This document shows positions 7,852 through 16,731 of a DNA stretch of 36,040 bases, piece by piece. Source of the stretch: Oscillochloris sp. ZM17-4. Its GTDB lineage: Bacteria; Chloroflexota; Chloroflexia; Chloroflexales; Chloroflexaceae. The position numbers and the translations under genes are program-made. Every line of letters starts with the position of its first letter. Position 1 is the stretch's first letter. The notes beneath the pieces are model-generated. The model was not told the DNA's origin. It searched no databases and saw only the letters and a list, made by a program, of their open reading frames with translations. The stretch spans positions 98,821 through 134,860 of the forward strand of contig NZ_JAIEWN010000005.1 of the NCBI RefSeq assembly GCF_019599295.1. Reading direction: 5' to 3'.

Positions 7852-8564
7852 TTTTTGTTGGCACCAACTTGGTCGATCTTATCAAGGACGCGCCGATCCT
7901 GCTCGGCGACCGTCTTCGGCGGCGGGGTGGCGCTGGGCTGGGTCGCCGCCTGGCCTTTTGCGGCGGCGCTGGCCGATGCAGACGTGGCGATGGCGGGCTT
8001 CGTGGTGGTGGCGGACGGCGTGGCGGTGGTGGCCGGCCGGCTGAGCGCCCGCGAGACCCGCAGCGTGCCGCGCAGCATCACGAAGACCGTCGTGCTGCCA
8101 ACCATAGCCAGGATAAACCAGGGTAGCCAGAGGTCGAGCACTCCAGCGACGAGCGAGCCGGCGATCATCCGCTCGGCCTCGCCCGAGGGCCAGTTCTCAT
8201 TGGCGTAGCGCAGCAGATAGCTGACGATCAGCGCGCCGTTGAGCGCCCCGATACAGGCGCCGAGCAGGCGGTCGAACAGGCCCGGCCCCTTCGCCTTCGG
8301 GTCGCGCGGGAGCAGCAGGCTGCCGCCGTAGCCCACCAGCAGGGCGACCAGTAGAAAGATCGCCGCCGTCACCAGGAAGGTGACCCACCCCGGCGGCTCC
8401 ATCTGCGTGCTCAGCCAATCCGACCAGCGCGCCTGCCAGAGGTCGATCAGCACCGCGCCGAGGAGCGTCCCGGCGACTGCGATCAGGCCGCGTCGCACGC
8501 CGCGGAAGAGGCCGAACAGCCCGAGCACCCCCAGGGCCGCCACTGAAAGTATTGTCAGCACCAT
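7848..8564 (-). CDS. CvpA-family membrane protein
   Basis: A 238-residue protein with four hydrophobic segments in the first 150 residues and the small-residue-rich layout of CvpA (colicin V production) proteins, starting MVLTILSVAALGVLGLFG and including GLFRGVRRGLI. Family function is unclear and linked to envelope processes. The C-terminus is a Ser/Thr/Ala-rich linker ending in a charged segment. The start at 8564 has AAGGA eight bases upstream. The stop codon belongs to the adjoining palindrome. Confidence 0.7.
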   Translation of the reverse strand: MVLTILSVAALGVLGLFGLFRGVRRGLIAVAGTLLGAVLIDLWQARWSDWLSTQMEPPGWVTFLVTAAIFLLVALLVGYGGSLLLPRDPKAKGPGLFDRLLGACIGALNGALIVSYLLRYANENWPSGEAERMIAGSLVAGVLDLWLPWFILAMVGSTTVFVMLRGTLRVSRALSRPATTATPSATTTKPAIATSASASAAAKGQAATQPSATPPPKTVAEQDRRVLDKIDQVGANKK

Positions 8565-8638
8565 GGCAGAGTCCTTCCCATCGCGATCTTCTACCACTGA
8601 TTGTAGCACACCCTCGCCCCAGGGCACCGCGATAAAGC

Positions 8639-8648
8639 ATGCTATAAT
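8639..8648 (+). promoter_or_regulatory. Extended -10 promoter for GAPDH
   Basis: ATGCTATAAT at 8639-8648 contains TGnTATAAT, the extended -10 motif. No good -35 box is found, which such promoters tolerate. It faces the GAPDH gene with a leader of about 130 bases. Confidence 0.5.
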
Positions 8649-8696
8649 AGCCCCTGTCATACTTTGCGTGTTCTCGCGACGGCATCAGGCCCGTCT

Positions 8697-8746
8697 CTAC
8701 GTCGGTAGATAGCTCATACAAGAGCGCTGCTACGTCGCTGGTAGAT
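8697..8746 (+). promoter_or_regulatory. Repeated CTACGTCG...GGTAGAT motif in the GAPDH leader
   Basis: CTACGTCGGTAGAT (8697-8710) recurs as CTACGTCGCTGGTAGAT (8730-8746), 33 bases apart. Each copy is itself an inverted repeat (CTAC...GTAG). Between the promoter and start codon, this could be an operator pair or an RNA element. No regulator can be named. Confidence 0.4.
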
Positions 8747-8787
8747 GCCTGCGAGCCTATAGCATATGGAGTAAGGAGGCACGACCC

Positions 8788-10105
<1,318 letters not shown>

Positions 10106-10257
10106 ACCATTCGCTCCTCTAGTACCGCTGGCAGATCTCCCTGCCGTATAGTAAGAAACGCAGCCCTCCTGAGATTTTACACACCTCCTACAGTGGCTCG
10201 TTTCTTTTCGGGGGTGGGCGCGTCGTTCGACGGCGTGTGCCGGCCGGACACGCAAAA

Positions 10258-10282
10258 GCGGGGGCGGCTCAGCCGCCCCCGC
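10258..10282 (-). terminator. Rho-independent terminator after the sigma-like gene
   Basis: An 11-bp GC stem (10258-10268 with 10272-10282) with a 3-base loop is followed on the minus strand by CTTTTG. It lies just past the stop of the sigma-like gene and separates it from the zinc-finger gene, which therefore needs its own promoter. TACTAT in the 10106-10257 gap is a possible -10 box. Confidence 0.75.
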
Positions 10283-10304
10283 GCACCCAATGCGTGATGC
10301 CTCC

Positions 10305-11090
10305 CTACTGTGCGATAAGCGCCCGCAGCTGCTGGTTCCTGCTGAGCCGACCCAGCACATTGCGCTTGACGTTGTAGACATCATTCACGCTGCTGAACAG
10401 CTCGCTGCGCCTAGCGTAGATCGCGCGCGGCGTGAGGCAGAGCACAAACGAGAAGTAGACGACCACCCGCTCCACCTCGTTGTTGAGCTGCCCGCCGATA
10501 AAGCGCCAGAACTCCTCGCTGTCAACCCGGCTCATCGCCTCCTCGTCGGGCGAGTAGTGCGGGGCGTGGCTGGGGCTGATCGTCTCCTCGGGCAGCATCT
10601 CGGCCCACGACTGCGCGCGGACGCTATCGATCACCACACTGGTGGCGCAGAGCTGGAGGTACTGGAGCAGCGAGGCGAGGCTGGGGAAGGAGGCGAAGCG
10701 CTCGGGGGAGAGGGCGCGCCAGAACTTGGTGAAGGCGCCGACCACGAAGTACTCGCTGCTCTCGCCGCTGCTGGTGAAGGCGCCGCTCCGGCGGATCCAG
10801 CCCTCGACGAGGCCGCTGTAGTGCATGTAGAGCTGCTCCCAGGCCGCCTCATCGCGCTCAGCAAGGGCGCGGCGAAAGAGCTCGTAGCTGAAGCGCGTAT
10901 CGTGCTGCTGCCCCCGGTAGAAGCGCTCACTCTCGGTGGCGCAGCGCCGCACAAGCGCGGCCAGATCCATCATTGTCATGGAGGCATCCTCGACAACGCT
11001 CACGCCCTCGCGCCCGGTGCGCGGGGTGGCGGGGCCGAGCGCGGCTGCGGGAGATTGTCGGGTCTGCGTATCGATATGCTGAGTGATCAT
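10305..11090 (-). CDS. Sigma-70-like RNA polymerase factor
   Basis: A 261-residue protein resembling the divergent sigma-70 family proteins common in Chloroflexia. About residues 75-160 look like sigma region 2 (LYMHYSGLVEGWIRR, FTKFWRAL, LQYLQLCATSVVIDSVRAQ). A helical region around 190-255 stands where region 4 should be (VYFSFVLCLTPRAIYARR, VYNVKRNVLGRL). The first 40 residues are unstructured. The ATG at 11090 has a strong TGAGGAGG upstream. Pairing with the zinc-finger gene suggests a sigma/anti-sigma couple, although a terminator lies between them. Confidence 0.65.
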   Translation of the reverse strand: MITQHIDTQTRQSPAAALGPATPRTGREGVSVVEDASMTMMDLAALVRRCATESERFYRGQQHDTRFSYELFRRALAERDEAAWEQLYMHYSGLVEGWIRRSGAFTSSGESSEYFVVGAFTKFWRALSPERFASFPSLASLLQYLQLCATSVVIDSVRAQSWAEMLPEETISPSHAPHYSPDEEAMSRVDSEEFWRFIGGQLNNEVERVVVYFSFVLCLTPRAIYARRSELFSSVNDVYNVKRNVLGRLSRNQQLRALIAQ

Positions 11091-11340
11091 GGCCTCCTCA
11101 ATTCTCTAGGCAGCTCGCCAGTGCCATACCTGACACTGCGCGCGTGTGGCATGGGTGGCGGGCGAAATAGGTGCGTGCTGATGTAGGGTGGGTGCTCTGG
11201 CGTGCTCTCGCCCGGCCAGAGCGCATCGCTACGATGATTGTAGGCAATGCGGTTAGAGCTGAGAAGATCAGGAGATGAGCAACGGATGACAGATGCTACG
11301 ACGGTGAGTCGTACGTATATGGGGCGTGAGAGGTCGAGGG
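11091..11340. other. Intergenic, no gene seen
   Basis: This gap lies upstream of the sigma-like gene and downstream of the HAD hydrolase. It contains a small hairpin TACGAC-GGTGA-GTCGTA at 11297-11313 that could serve the hydrolase gene as a weak terminator. No promoter stands out. Confidence 0.3.
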
Positions 11341-12048
11341 TTAGTCGCGCGTGAAAGGGGGGAGCAGCAGCCCGATCAATGAGTCCAGGGTGCTGAGACG
11401 CGCGGCGTCGAGGTCATCGACCGGCAGGGAGCGGTCGATTTGATAGGCGAGCATGCCAACTGAACGAGCCGCCGCAACATTTTCGGCCAGGTCGTCGACA
11501 AACAGGCATGCGGAGGGCGGGAGGTTCAAGGCCTCCGCCGTCGCCAGGAACGCGCGGCGGTCGGGCTTGTAGACGCCGAGCATGGCGCTGGTGAGCGCCA
11601 CATCGAACTGGGCCGGGTCGATCCCGGCGTTGGCGAGCGTTCGGTCGACGCTCGGGAGCTCGTAGTTGGTCAGGATGGCGAGCCGGAGGCCGCCGGAGCG
11701 CAGGGAGCGCACGGTGGGGGCTGCGTCGGGGTAGGCGCCGAAGGTGGTGTGGTAGATCGCGCCGACCTCTACGGTGAGGCGCACGATCTGTGCGGGCTGG
11801 AGCCCGTGGGTGTGCCCGAGGCTCGCCCAGAAATCGGCCCAGAAGGCGGGCTCGTCATCGCGGTGCTGTGGCCACGGCCCAGGCCAGCTCGTCCAGGCCC
11901 GCACCGCCGCGTGCTGCGGGAGCTCGGGCGCGATCGCAGCCATCTGCTCCTCGACCGCGGCGAGCTGCGCCGGGTCGAAGTAGAGCAGGGTGAGATCACG
12001 ATCAAAGATGACTGCCTGGATCTGCATGATCTGATCATAACGATTCAT
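11341..12048 (-). CDS. HAD-superfamily hydrolase
   Basis: A 235-residue haloacid-dehalogenase-type hydrolase, likely a phosphatase. Motif I is FDRDLTLL, close to the N-terminus with the nucleophile Asp first. Motif II is LTNYE (in LAILTNYELPS), motif III the Lys in GVYKPDRRAF, and motif IV FVDDLAENV. A helical cap lies between I and II. The substrate cannot be told from sequence. The start at 12048 has GGGG upstream; an internal ATG at 12027 is also possible. TATAGT near 12075-12080 on the minus strand may be its -10 box. Confidence 0.85.
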   Translation of the reverse strand: MNRYDQIMQIQAVIFDRDLTLLYFDPAQLAAVEEQMAAIAPELPQHAAVRAWTSWPGPWPQHRDDEPAFWADFWASLGHTHGLQPAQIVRLTVEVGAIYHTTFGAYPDAAPTVRSLRSGGLRLAILTNYELPSVDRTLANAGIDPAQFDVALTSAMLGVYKPDRRAFLATAEALNLPPSACLFVDDLAENVAAARSVGMLAYQIDRSLPVDDLDAARLSTLDSLIGLLLPPFTRD

Positions 12049-12128
12049 GCCCCAGCTCACAATGGGACTCGGGTACTATATTCGCGCGCGTGCGGCGGCG
12101 CGTCTTGGGCTAGCCTGGGCGCGTGGGG

Positions 12129-13010
12129 CTAGAGCGAGCCCTGGAGCACGACCTGCTGCCCGGGGTGTACGCTGCCGCCGGTCGGCTCGACGGTGAGCAT
12201 CACCTGGCGGAAGGCGTTCACCTCGCGGGGGGCCTCGACGACCAGGGTGGCGAGGCCGGTCTCATCGACGGCGAAGGTGCCGCCGGCGACCTGGCTGCTC
12301 TCGTCGGCCAGCCAGAACTGGTAGACCTGGCCGGGCGCCAGGGCGGGCAGGCCGCTGAAGATCACCACGGCGCTCGCCTCGCCGGGGTACATATACATCT
12401 CGCCGCGGGCGAGCAGGCTGGCTGATGCGGCGCTGAGGTCGCGGGTGGCCACGCCGGGGGCGCTGACGAAGGAGATGACGTACTGGTCCTCCCGCAGCCG
12501 CGCGCTCAGGCTGCGGATCTCCTCGCGGCTCGTCGCCAGCTGGGCGGCCAGCTCGCCCTGCTGGCCCTGGGTCTGGGCCAGGATCTGCTGCATCTGCCCG
12601 AGGGTGTCGACCAGCTGGCGGTTGCTGCGGTCGAGCCCGGCGACCTGGCTGCCGAGGGACATGGTCAGGCCGCCGAGGGCGATCAGCAGGGCGGCGAGGA
12701 TGGCCATGGCCGCCGGCATAAGCCGGGAGGGCCGGCGGGCGGGCGCCGGGGCGGCGGGCCGGGCGGGCGCGGCGGGCCGGCTGGCGGCGATGCGGTCGAA
12801 CAGCCGCTCGCGCACATCGGCGGGCGGGTCGGCGAGCGCGACAGCGTAGGGCAGCATCGCCACGACCTCGCGCAGCCGGCGCAGCTCGGCGCGGCGCTCG
12901 GGCGACTCGGCGAGCTGCTGCTCGACGGCGGCGCGGTCGGCAGCGTCGAGTGCGCCGAGGGCGTAGGCCTCAAGCTGGCTGTCGGGGGTGTCGGAGGTGT
13001 CAGTGTGCAT
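12129..13010 (-). CDS. Anti-sigma-K factor RskA-type membrane protein
   Basis: The 293-residue product shows the RskA layout. An N-terminal helical anti-sigma domain (about 8-75, with LEAYALGALDAADRAAVEQQL) is followed by an Ala/Pro-rich linker and one transmembrane helix (about 100-120). A coiled-coil stretch follows, then an extracytoplasmic beta domain with GLPALAPGQVYQFWL and the closing VMLTVEPTGGS. It should hold the ECF sigma factor encoded just upstream until a signal triggers proteolysis. The two genes are separated only by a heptad-repeat hairpin and are surely co-transcribed. Confidence 0.88.
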   Translation of the reverse strand: MHTDTSDTPDSQLEAYALGALDAADRAAVEQQLAESPERRAELRRLREVVAMLPYAVALADPPADVRERLFDRIAASRPAAPARPAAPAPARRPSRLMPAAMAILAALLIALGGLTMSLGSQVAGLDRSNRQLVDTLGQMQQILAQTQGQQGELAAQLATSREEIRSLSARLREDQYVISFVSAPGVATRDLSAASASLLARGEMYMYPGEASAVVIFSGLPALAPGQVYQFWLADESSQVAGGTFAVDETGLATLVVEAPREVNAFRQVMLTVEPTGGSVHPGQQVVLQGSL

Positions 13011-13021
13011 CAGTATTTTTT

Positions 13022-13086
13022 ACTGGTGAATGGTGAATGGTGAATGGTGAATGTCGGGCAATTCACCATTCATCATTCACCATTCA
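13022..13086. repeat. Heptad inverted repeat (unit GGTGAAT)
   Basis: Four GGTGAAT units on the left (13023-13050) face complementary ATTCACC units on the right (13061-13086) with one mismatch. The element fills the gap between sigma and anti-sigma genes. It encodes the last three residues (Asn-Gly-Glu) and the stop of the sigma factor, and ends about 12 bases before the anti-sigma start. Confidence 0.85.
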
Positions 13087-13648
13087 GGTGCTCCAGCAGG
13101 CCCTTGAGCTTCTGGAGCGCGAGGCGGACGCGGGTCTTCACCGTGCCCAGGGGGTTATTGAGCCGCTCGGCGATCTCGCGCTGCGAGAGGCCGTTGAAGT
13201 AGGCGAGCTCGATCACCTCGCGCTGGTCATCGGGCAGGTCGGCGAGGGCGCTGATGATCAGGCGGCGGCGCTCGCCCTCCCAGGTGAGGTCATCGACGCC
13301 GGGCTGGCCGTCGGGGATGGCGAGCAGGATATCGCTGTCATCGCCGGGTCGGGTCGCCGGGCGAGCCTGGCGGCGGCGCAGCTCGTCGATGCAGTGGTTG
13401 CGCGCGATCCCGAAGAGCCAGGGCGGGAAGGAGCCGCCGGTGATCTGGAAGGTGGCGCCGCGGCTCCAGACGCGCCAGAAGGTCTCCTGGACGACATCCT
13501 CGGCGTGCTGTGGGTTTGCCAGAATACGCAGGGCCAGCCCGTAGACGACGCGCGCGTAGCGGTGGTAGAGCAGATCGAGGGCGTCGGTGTCGCCGCCGGC
13601 GACACGCGCCATCAGCGCCTCATCGTTGAGCGGTTCAGTCGCAAGCAT
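13073..13648 (-). CDS. ECF RNA polymerase sigma factor (SigK-like)
   Basis: A 191-residue extracytoplasmic-function sigma factor. Region 2 spans about 20-90, with LYHRYARVVYGLALRIL and AEDVVQETFWRVW. Region 4 spans about 130-185, with LPDDQREVIELAYFNGLSQ and EIAERLNNPLGTVKTRVRLAL, the -35-recognition helix-turn-helix. The RskA-type gene directly downstream is its likely anti-sigma factor. The C-terminal Asn-Gly-Glu-stop is written by the heptad repeat. I chose the ATG at 13648; upstream alternatives have no better ribosome-binding site. Confidence 0.93.
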   Translation of the reverse strand: MLATEPLNDEALMARVAGGDTDALDLLYHRYARVVYGLALRILANPQHAEDVVQETFWRVWSRGATFQITGGSFPPWLFGIARNHCIDELRRRQARPATRPGDDSDILLAIPDGQPGVDDLTWEGERRRLIISALADLPDDQREVIELAYFNGLSQREIAERLNNPLGTVKTRVRLALQKLKGLLEHLNGE

Positions 13649-13754
13649 TCGTTCGTGTGTGCCGGCCAAAGAGATGACCTCAATAGATCTTACGCAGGAG
13701 CCTCCGGCTCTGGATGTATGTGTGGCGGCTCCTATTATAACAAGCTTCGGCGCA

Positions 13755-13782
13755 TTGACGCCGGGGCGATATCGGGTAAGAT
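13755..13782 (+). promoter_or_regulatory. Promoter of the small membrane protein, possibly leaderless
   Basis: TTGACG (13755-13760) and TAAGAT (13777-13782) lie 16 bases apart. The expected start of transcription falls at about 13789-13790, on the ATG itself, so the message may lack a leader. Confidence 0.45.
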
Positions 13783-13789
13783 ATGCGCC

Positions 13790-14236
13790 ATGGATCATAA
13801 CTTCTTCGCATACCAGCGCCGGGCGCTGCGCCCGCTGCTGCGCTGGGGCATGGGCAGCAGCGTCGTCGGCGTGGGGCTGGCCCTGCTGCCGAGCGACTAC
13901 TGGCGACAGATGGGGCTCCAGGCCGCCGCCTGGGGCGTGATCGACGCGGCCCTGGCGTTCGCCGGGCGTCGCTCGGCGCTGCTGAAGGCCGAGCGCAGCT
14001 TCGCGGGCGACCTGAGCGAGGCGAAGGAGCACGCTGAGGCCGACCAGTTTCGCCGCATCCTGCTGGTGAACGCCGGCCTGGATGTGCTCTATATCGTCGC
14101 CGGACTCGCCACGGCTCAGTACTACGCCGACCGGCCCGACCGCCGCGGCCTCGGCCACGGCATCGCCGTGCAGGGGCTCTTCCTCCTGATCTTCGATAGC
14201 CTGCTCGCCCGCGACGTCGGCGCGCGCTGGCTCTAA
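13790..14236 (+). CDS. Small integral membrane protein, unknown function
   Basis: A 148-residue protein with about four hydrophobic segments (around 19-33, 42-58, 87-105 and 120-140). It begins MDHNFFAYQRRALRPLLRWG. The conserved-looking GVIDAALAF and LLVNAGLDVLYIVAGLA stretches resemble small uncharacterised membrane families (DUF6992-like, from memory). It diverges from the ECF sigma gene and may belong to its regulon, which is inference. Confidence 0.65.
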   Translation: MDHNFFAYQRRALRPLLRWGMGSSVVGVGLALLPSDYWRQMGLQAAAWGVIDAALAFAGRRSALLKAERSFAGDLSEAKEHAEADQFRRILLVNAGLDVLYIVAGLATAQYYADRPDRRGLGHGIAVQGLFLLIFDSLLARDVGARWL

Positions 14237-14241
14237 TGAGG

Positions 14242-14320
14242 GGGCAGGGGACAGGGCACAGGGGATAGGCCGGGCAATCCGACTCATACCCTGTGCCCTG
14301 TGCCCTGTGCCCTGTACCCT
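14242..14320. repeat. Heptad inverted repeat (unit CTGTGCC)
   Basis: Four 7-bp units (CTGTGCC three times, then CTGTACC, from 14291) face a degenerate complementary arm (about 14245-14269, GGGGACAGGGCACAGG). It fills the gap between the membrane-protein gene and the methyltransferase start at 14324. Confidence 0.8.
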
Positions 14321-14323
14321 AAG

Positions 14324-15445
14324 ATGATCACACGCGACCTCTTCCCGCTGCTCCAGTGCCCGACCTGCCGCTCGCGCGACCTGTACGTGGCGGCCGACGG
14401 CCTGCACTGCGCGTCCTGCGCGAATATCTACGGCTTCGAGGACGGCTACATCGACCTGATGCCGCGCGGCGCCGACTACGGCTATGTCTCGAAGTATGTG
14501 ACCGACGAGGCCGAGCTGGCCGAGGAGCTCGACTACCGCGACCTGGCCCCGCCGCTGCTGGCCGCCGGCGTGCGCGACCGCGCCCTGCGCCGGATGATGC
14601 GCTGGCAGCCCAGCGATAGGGTGCTCGACAATGGCTGCGGCACCGCCAAGCACGCCGTCTGGAACGCGCCCTATGTCGCCAGGATGGTCGGCTCGGACCC
14701 GGCGACGCTCTTCGCCGATGAGGCGGTGGCCACGGTGGCCCTGACGAAGGCCGACTCGCGCTCGCTGCCCTTCGCCGAGGGCAGCTTCGATAAGGCATTC
14801 GCGATCGATATTCTGGAGCACTTCCCGATCGATGTGATCGACGACTATCTGGCCGAGACGGCCCGCGTGCTCAGGCCGGGCGGGCTGATGCTGGCCTTCT
14901 CGAACACCCGCGAGATGTCGCCCATCCAGCCGGTGATCAACCTCAGCCGCAGGCTGGGCCGGCTCTTTGTGCGCGCCGGGGTCTACGACTTCTCGCGCGA
15001 GGCCCGCCGCAAGTCCGACCACCTGAAGGCGCTGGAGACCTGGGAGGACGTGCTGGAGGCCTTCGAGCGGGCCGGGCTGCGCCCGGTGCGGGTGATCTTC
15101 TGGAACAGCCTGTTCACCACCTTCGTCGAGCACGTGCTGATGAAGCTGGGCGAGGCGGTGATGGGAAGGATGAAGGATGAAGGCGGAAGGATGAAGCCAT
15201 CCAAGCCCAAGATTCATGACGACAACGCTGACGCGCTTCATCCTTCACCCTTCACCCTTCATCCTTCACCCGACGGGATCGCCCGCGAGATCCGGGCCAG
15301 GCGGCGCATCCGCTCGCAGCTCCGCCCGGGCAGCCCGGTCTACTACGCGCTGATGGCGGTGACGCTGCTGATGGAGCTGGACCTCTGGCTGTTCGGCTGG
15401 ATGCGCTGCGGCAGCTACTTTATCCTGGTGGAGAAGCCGAGATGA
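14324..15445 (+). CDS. SAM-dependent methyltransferase with N-terminal zinc ribbon and repeat insertion
   Basis: A class I methyltransferase of 373 residues. A Trm112-like zinc ribbon opens it (CPTCRSRDL then CASC, residues 10-35). The Rossmann core follows with motif I VLDNGCGTAKHA near 100-112, DSRSLPFAEGSFDKAFAIDILEH (around 145-167) and VLRPGGLML. The target is unknown. Residues about 281-316 (MKDEGGRMKP...LHPSPFTLHPSP) are encoded by an in-frame heptad repeat, flanked on both sides by ordinary sequence. A C-terminal hydrophobic stretch (YYALMAVTLLMELDLWLFGW) may touch the membrane. The stop abuts another heptad hairpin. Confidence 0.78.
   Translation: MITRDLFPLLQCPTCRSRDLYVAADGLHCASCANIYGFEDGYIDLMPRGADYGYVSKYVTDEAELAEELDYRDLAPPLLAAGVRDRALRRMMRWQPSDRVLDNGCGTAKHAVWNAPYVARMVGSDPATLFADEAVATVALTKADSRSLPFAEGSFDKAFAIDILEHFPIDVIDDYLAETARVLRPGGLMLAFSNTREMSPIQPVINLSRRLGRLFVRAGVYDFSREARRKSDHLKALETWEDVLEAFERAGLRPVRVIFWNSLFTTFVEHVLMKLGEAVMGRMKDEGGRMKPSKPKIHDDNADALHPSPFTLHPSPDGIAREIRARRRIRSQLRPGSPVYYALMAVTLLMELDLWLFGWMRCGSYFILVEKPR
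15163..15271 (+). repeat. In-frame heptad repeat inside the methyltransferase gene
   Basis: The left arm (15163-15196) is built of GGATGAA units. The right arm (15237-15271) holds five units of CTTCATC/CTTCACC type, complementary to it. About 40 bases lie between. The structure is that of the intergenic heptad elements, but it is translated in frame and adds roughly 36 residues. Confidence 0.8.
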
Positions 15446-15500
15446 AGGCAACAGGTAAAAGGTAAAAGGGTGTGGCCTTTTACCTTTTACCTGTTGCCTT
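15445..15500. repeat. Heptad inverted repeat, perfect 25-bp stem (unit GGTAAAA)
   Basis: Positions 15445-15469 pair perfectly with 15476-15500 around a GTGTGG loop, with two GGTAAAA units per arm. It begins at the last base of the methyltransferase stop and ends ten bases before the acetyltransferase start. Confidence 0.85.
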
Positions 15501-15510
15501 GAGCATCGCG

Positions 15511-16689
15511 ATGGAATACCGAGCCCTCACAGTATCAGACCTCGACCGATGGCGCGACCTGGAGGTCTACGCCTTCGCGACGAGCCCGGGCAGCGATGCG
15601 CCGAGCGCGGAGAAGCTGGGGCGCATGCGCGGCCTGTTTGTGGACGGCGGCGCGCAGGCGGCCCAGCTGGAGCTGATCCCGCTGCGGCTGGAGACGGGCC
15701 GCGGCCAGATCGCCGCCGCCGGGATCGGCGGGGTGGCCAGCGCGCCCGAGTCGCGCCAGCGCGGCCACGTGGCCGCGCTGCTGCGCCATAGCTGCGACGA
15801 GCTGCGCGAGCAGGGCGTGCCGCTGGCGGTGCTCTACCCCTTCAAGCGGGCCTTCTACGGGCGCTACGGCTGGGCCACCTTTATGGAGCGGCGGGTCTAC
15901 ACGGGGTCGCCGGAGCGCTTCGCCAGCTTCCGCCCGGCACCCGGCGGCTTCCAGGCTGCCGGCCCCGATCAGGCGGCCGACTTCGACGTGATCTACCGCG
16001 GCGCCCTGCGCGGCCGCTTCGGGCCGACGGTGCGCAACGCCGACTGGTGGCGCGAGTCGGTGCTGGCGGACGGGGACGGCAAGCCCTATCGCGCCTACAT
16101 CTGGCGCGACGAGGGCGGCAACCCGCGCTCCTACATGATCTACCGGGTCAAGGACGCGGTCGGCGGCCGGCGCATGGAGTGCCAGGATATTGTGGCCCTC
16201 GACCCGACCGCCCGCGCCCAGCTCTTCGCCTTCTTCGCCGGCCACGCGGACCAGGTGGCCCATGTGCAGTTTAAGGCGCCGGCCGATGCGCCGGTGAACC
16301 TGCTGATGCCCGAGCCACTGAGCTGCACGGTCGAGCCGCACTTTATGCTGCGCCTGGTGGATGTGGCCGCCGCCCTGGCCGGCTATGGCTTCCCCAGAGA
16401 TCTTAAGGGCCGCCTGCGGGTCGGCGTCGGCGACGACTGGATCACGGAGCACAACGCGGTGTTCGAGCTGGAGCTCGCGGCGGGCCGGGCCGAGGTGCGC
16501 CGCCTGCCCTCCGACAGCCCGGCCGACGTCAGCTGCGATGTGCGCGTGCTGGCCCAGATCTACAGCCGCTACCTGCGGCCGCGCACCGCCGCCGCCTTCG
16601 GGATGCTGGCCGCCGCCAGCCGCGAGGCCCTCGACCTCGCCGAGCGGGCCTTCGCCGGCCCGGCGCCCTTCAACGCGGATTTCTTCTAG
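15511..16689 (+). CDS. Eis-type GNAT acetyltransferase
   Basis: A 392-residue N-acetyltransferase of the Eis family, which acetylates amines such as aminoglycosides or peptides in relatives. The acetyl-CoA loop reads APESRQRGHVAALLRH (about 75-90), followed by the family hallmark PLAVLYPFKRAFYGRYGW (about 108-126). The second GNAT-like domain and the C-terminal SCP2-like domain (about 290-390) make up the usual length. The substrate cannot be told. The start is weak: no ribosome-binding site is visible at 15511, and TTG at 15499 is an alternative. A short palindrome separates it from the glycosyltransferase downstream. Confidence 0.85.
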   Translation: MEYRALTVSDLDRWRDLEVYAFATSPGSDAPSAEKLGRMRGLFVDGGAQAAQLELIPLRLETGRGQIAAAGIGGVASAPESRQRGHVAALLRHSCDELREQGVPLAVLYPFKRAFYGRYGWATFMERRVYTGSPERFASFRPAPGGFQAAGPDQAADFDVIYRGALRGRFGPTVRNADWWRESVLADGDGKPYRAYIWRDEGGNPRSYMIYRVKDAVGGRRMECQDIVALDPTARAQLFAFFAGHADQVAHVQFKAPADAPVNLLMPEPLSCTVEPHFMLRLVDVAAALAGYGFPRDLKGRLRVGVGDDWITEHNAVFELELAAGRAEVRRLPSDSPADVSCDVRVLAQIYSRYLRPRTAAAFGMLAAASREALDLAERAFAGPAPFNADFF

Positions 16690-16695
16690 GAGGGC

Positions 16696-16724
16696 GTAGA
16701 GGACGCAGCACGCTGCGCCCCTAC
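16696..16724. repeat. Short palindrome of the GTAGGGNCGCAGC family
   Basis: Imperfect 29-base inverted repeat running from GTAGAGGACGCAGC to GCTGCGCCCCTAC. It lies seven bases after the acetyltransferase stop and eight before the glycosyltransferase start. Confidence 0.65.
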
Positions 16725-16731
16725 AGATGAT

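Noticed and set aside
13073-15241. Long open frame of 722 residues continuing upstream of the ECF sigma factor
   Set aside because: Only the last 191 residues match a family. The rest is antisense to the membrane-protein and methyltransferase genes and has the low-complexity composition of an opposite-strand frame in GC-rich DNA.
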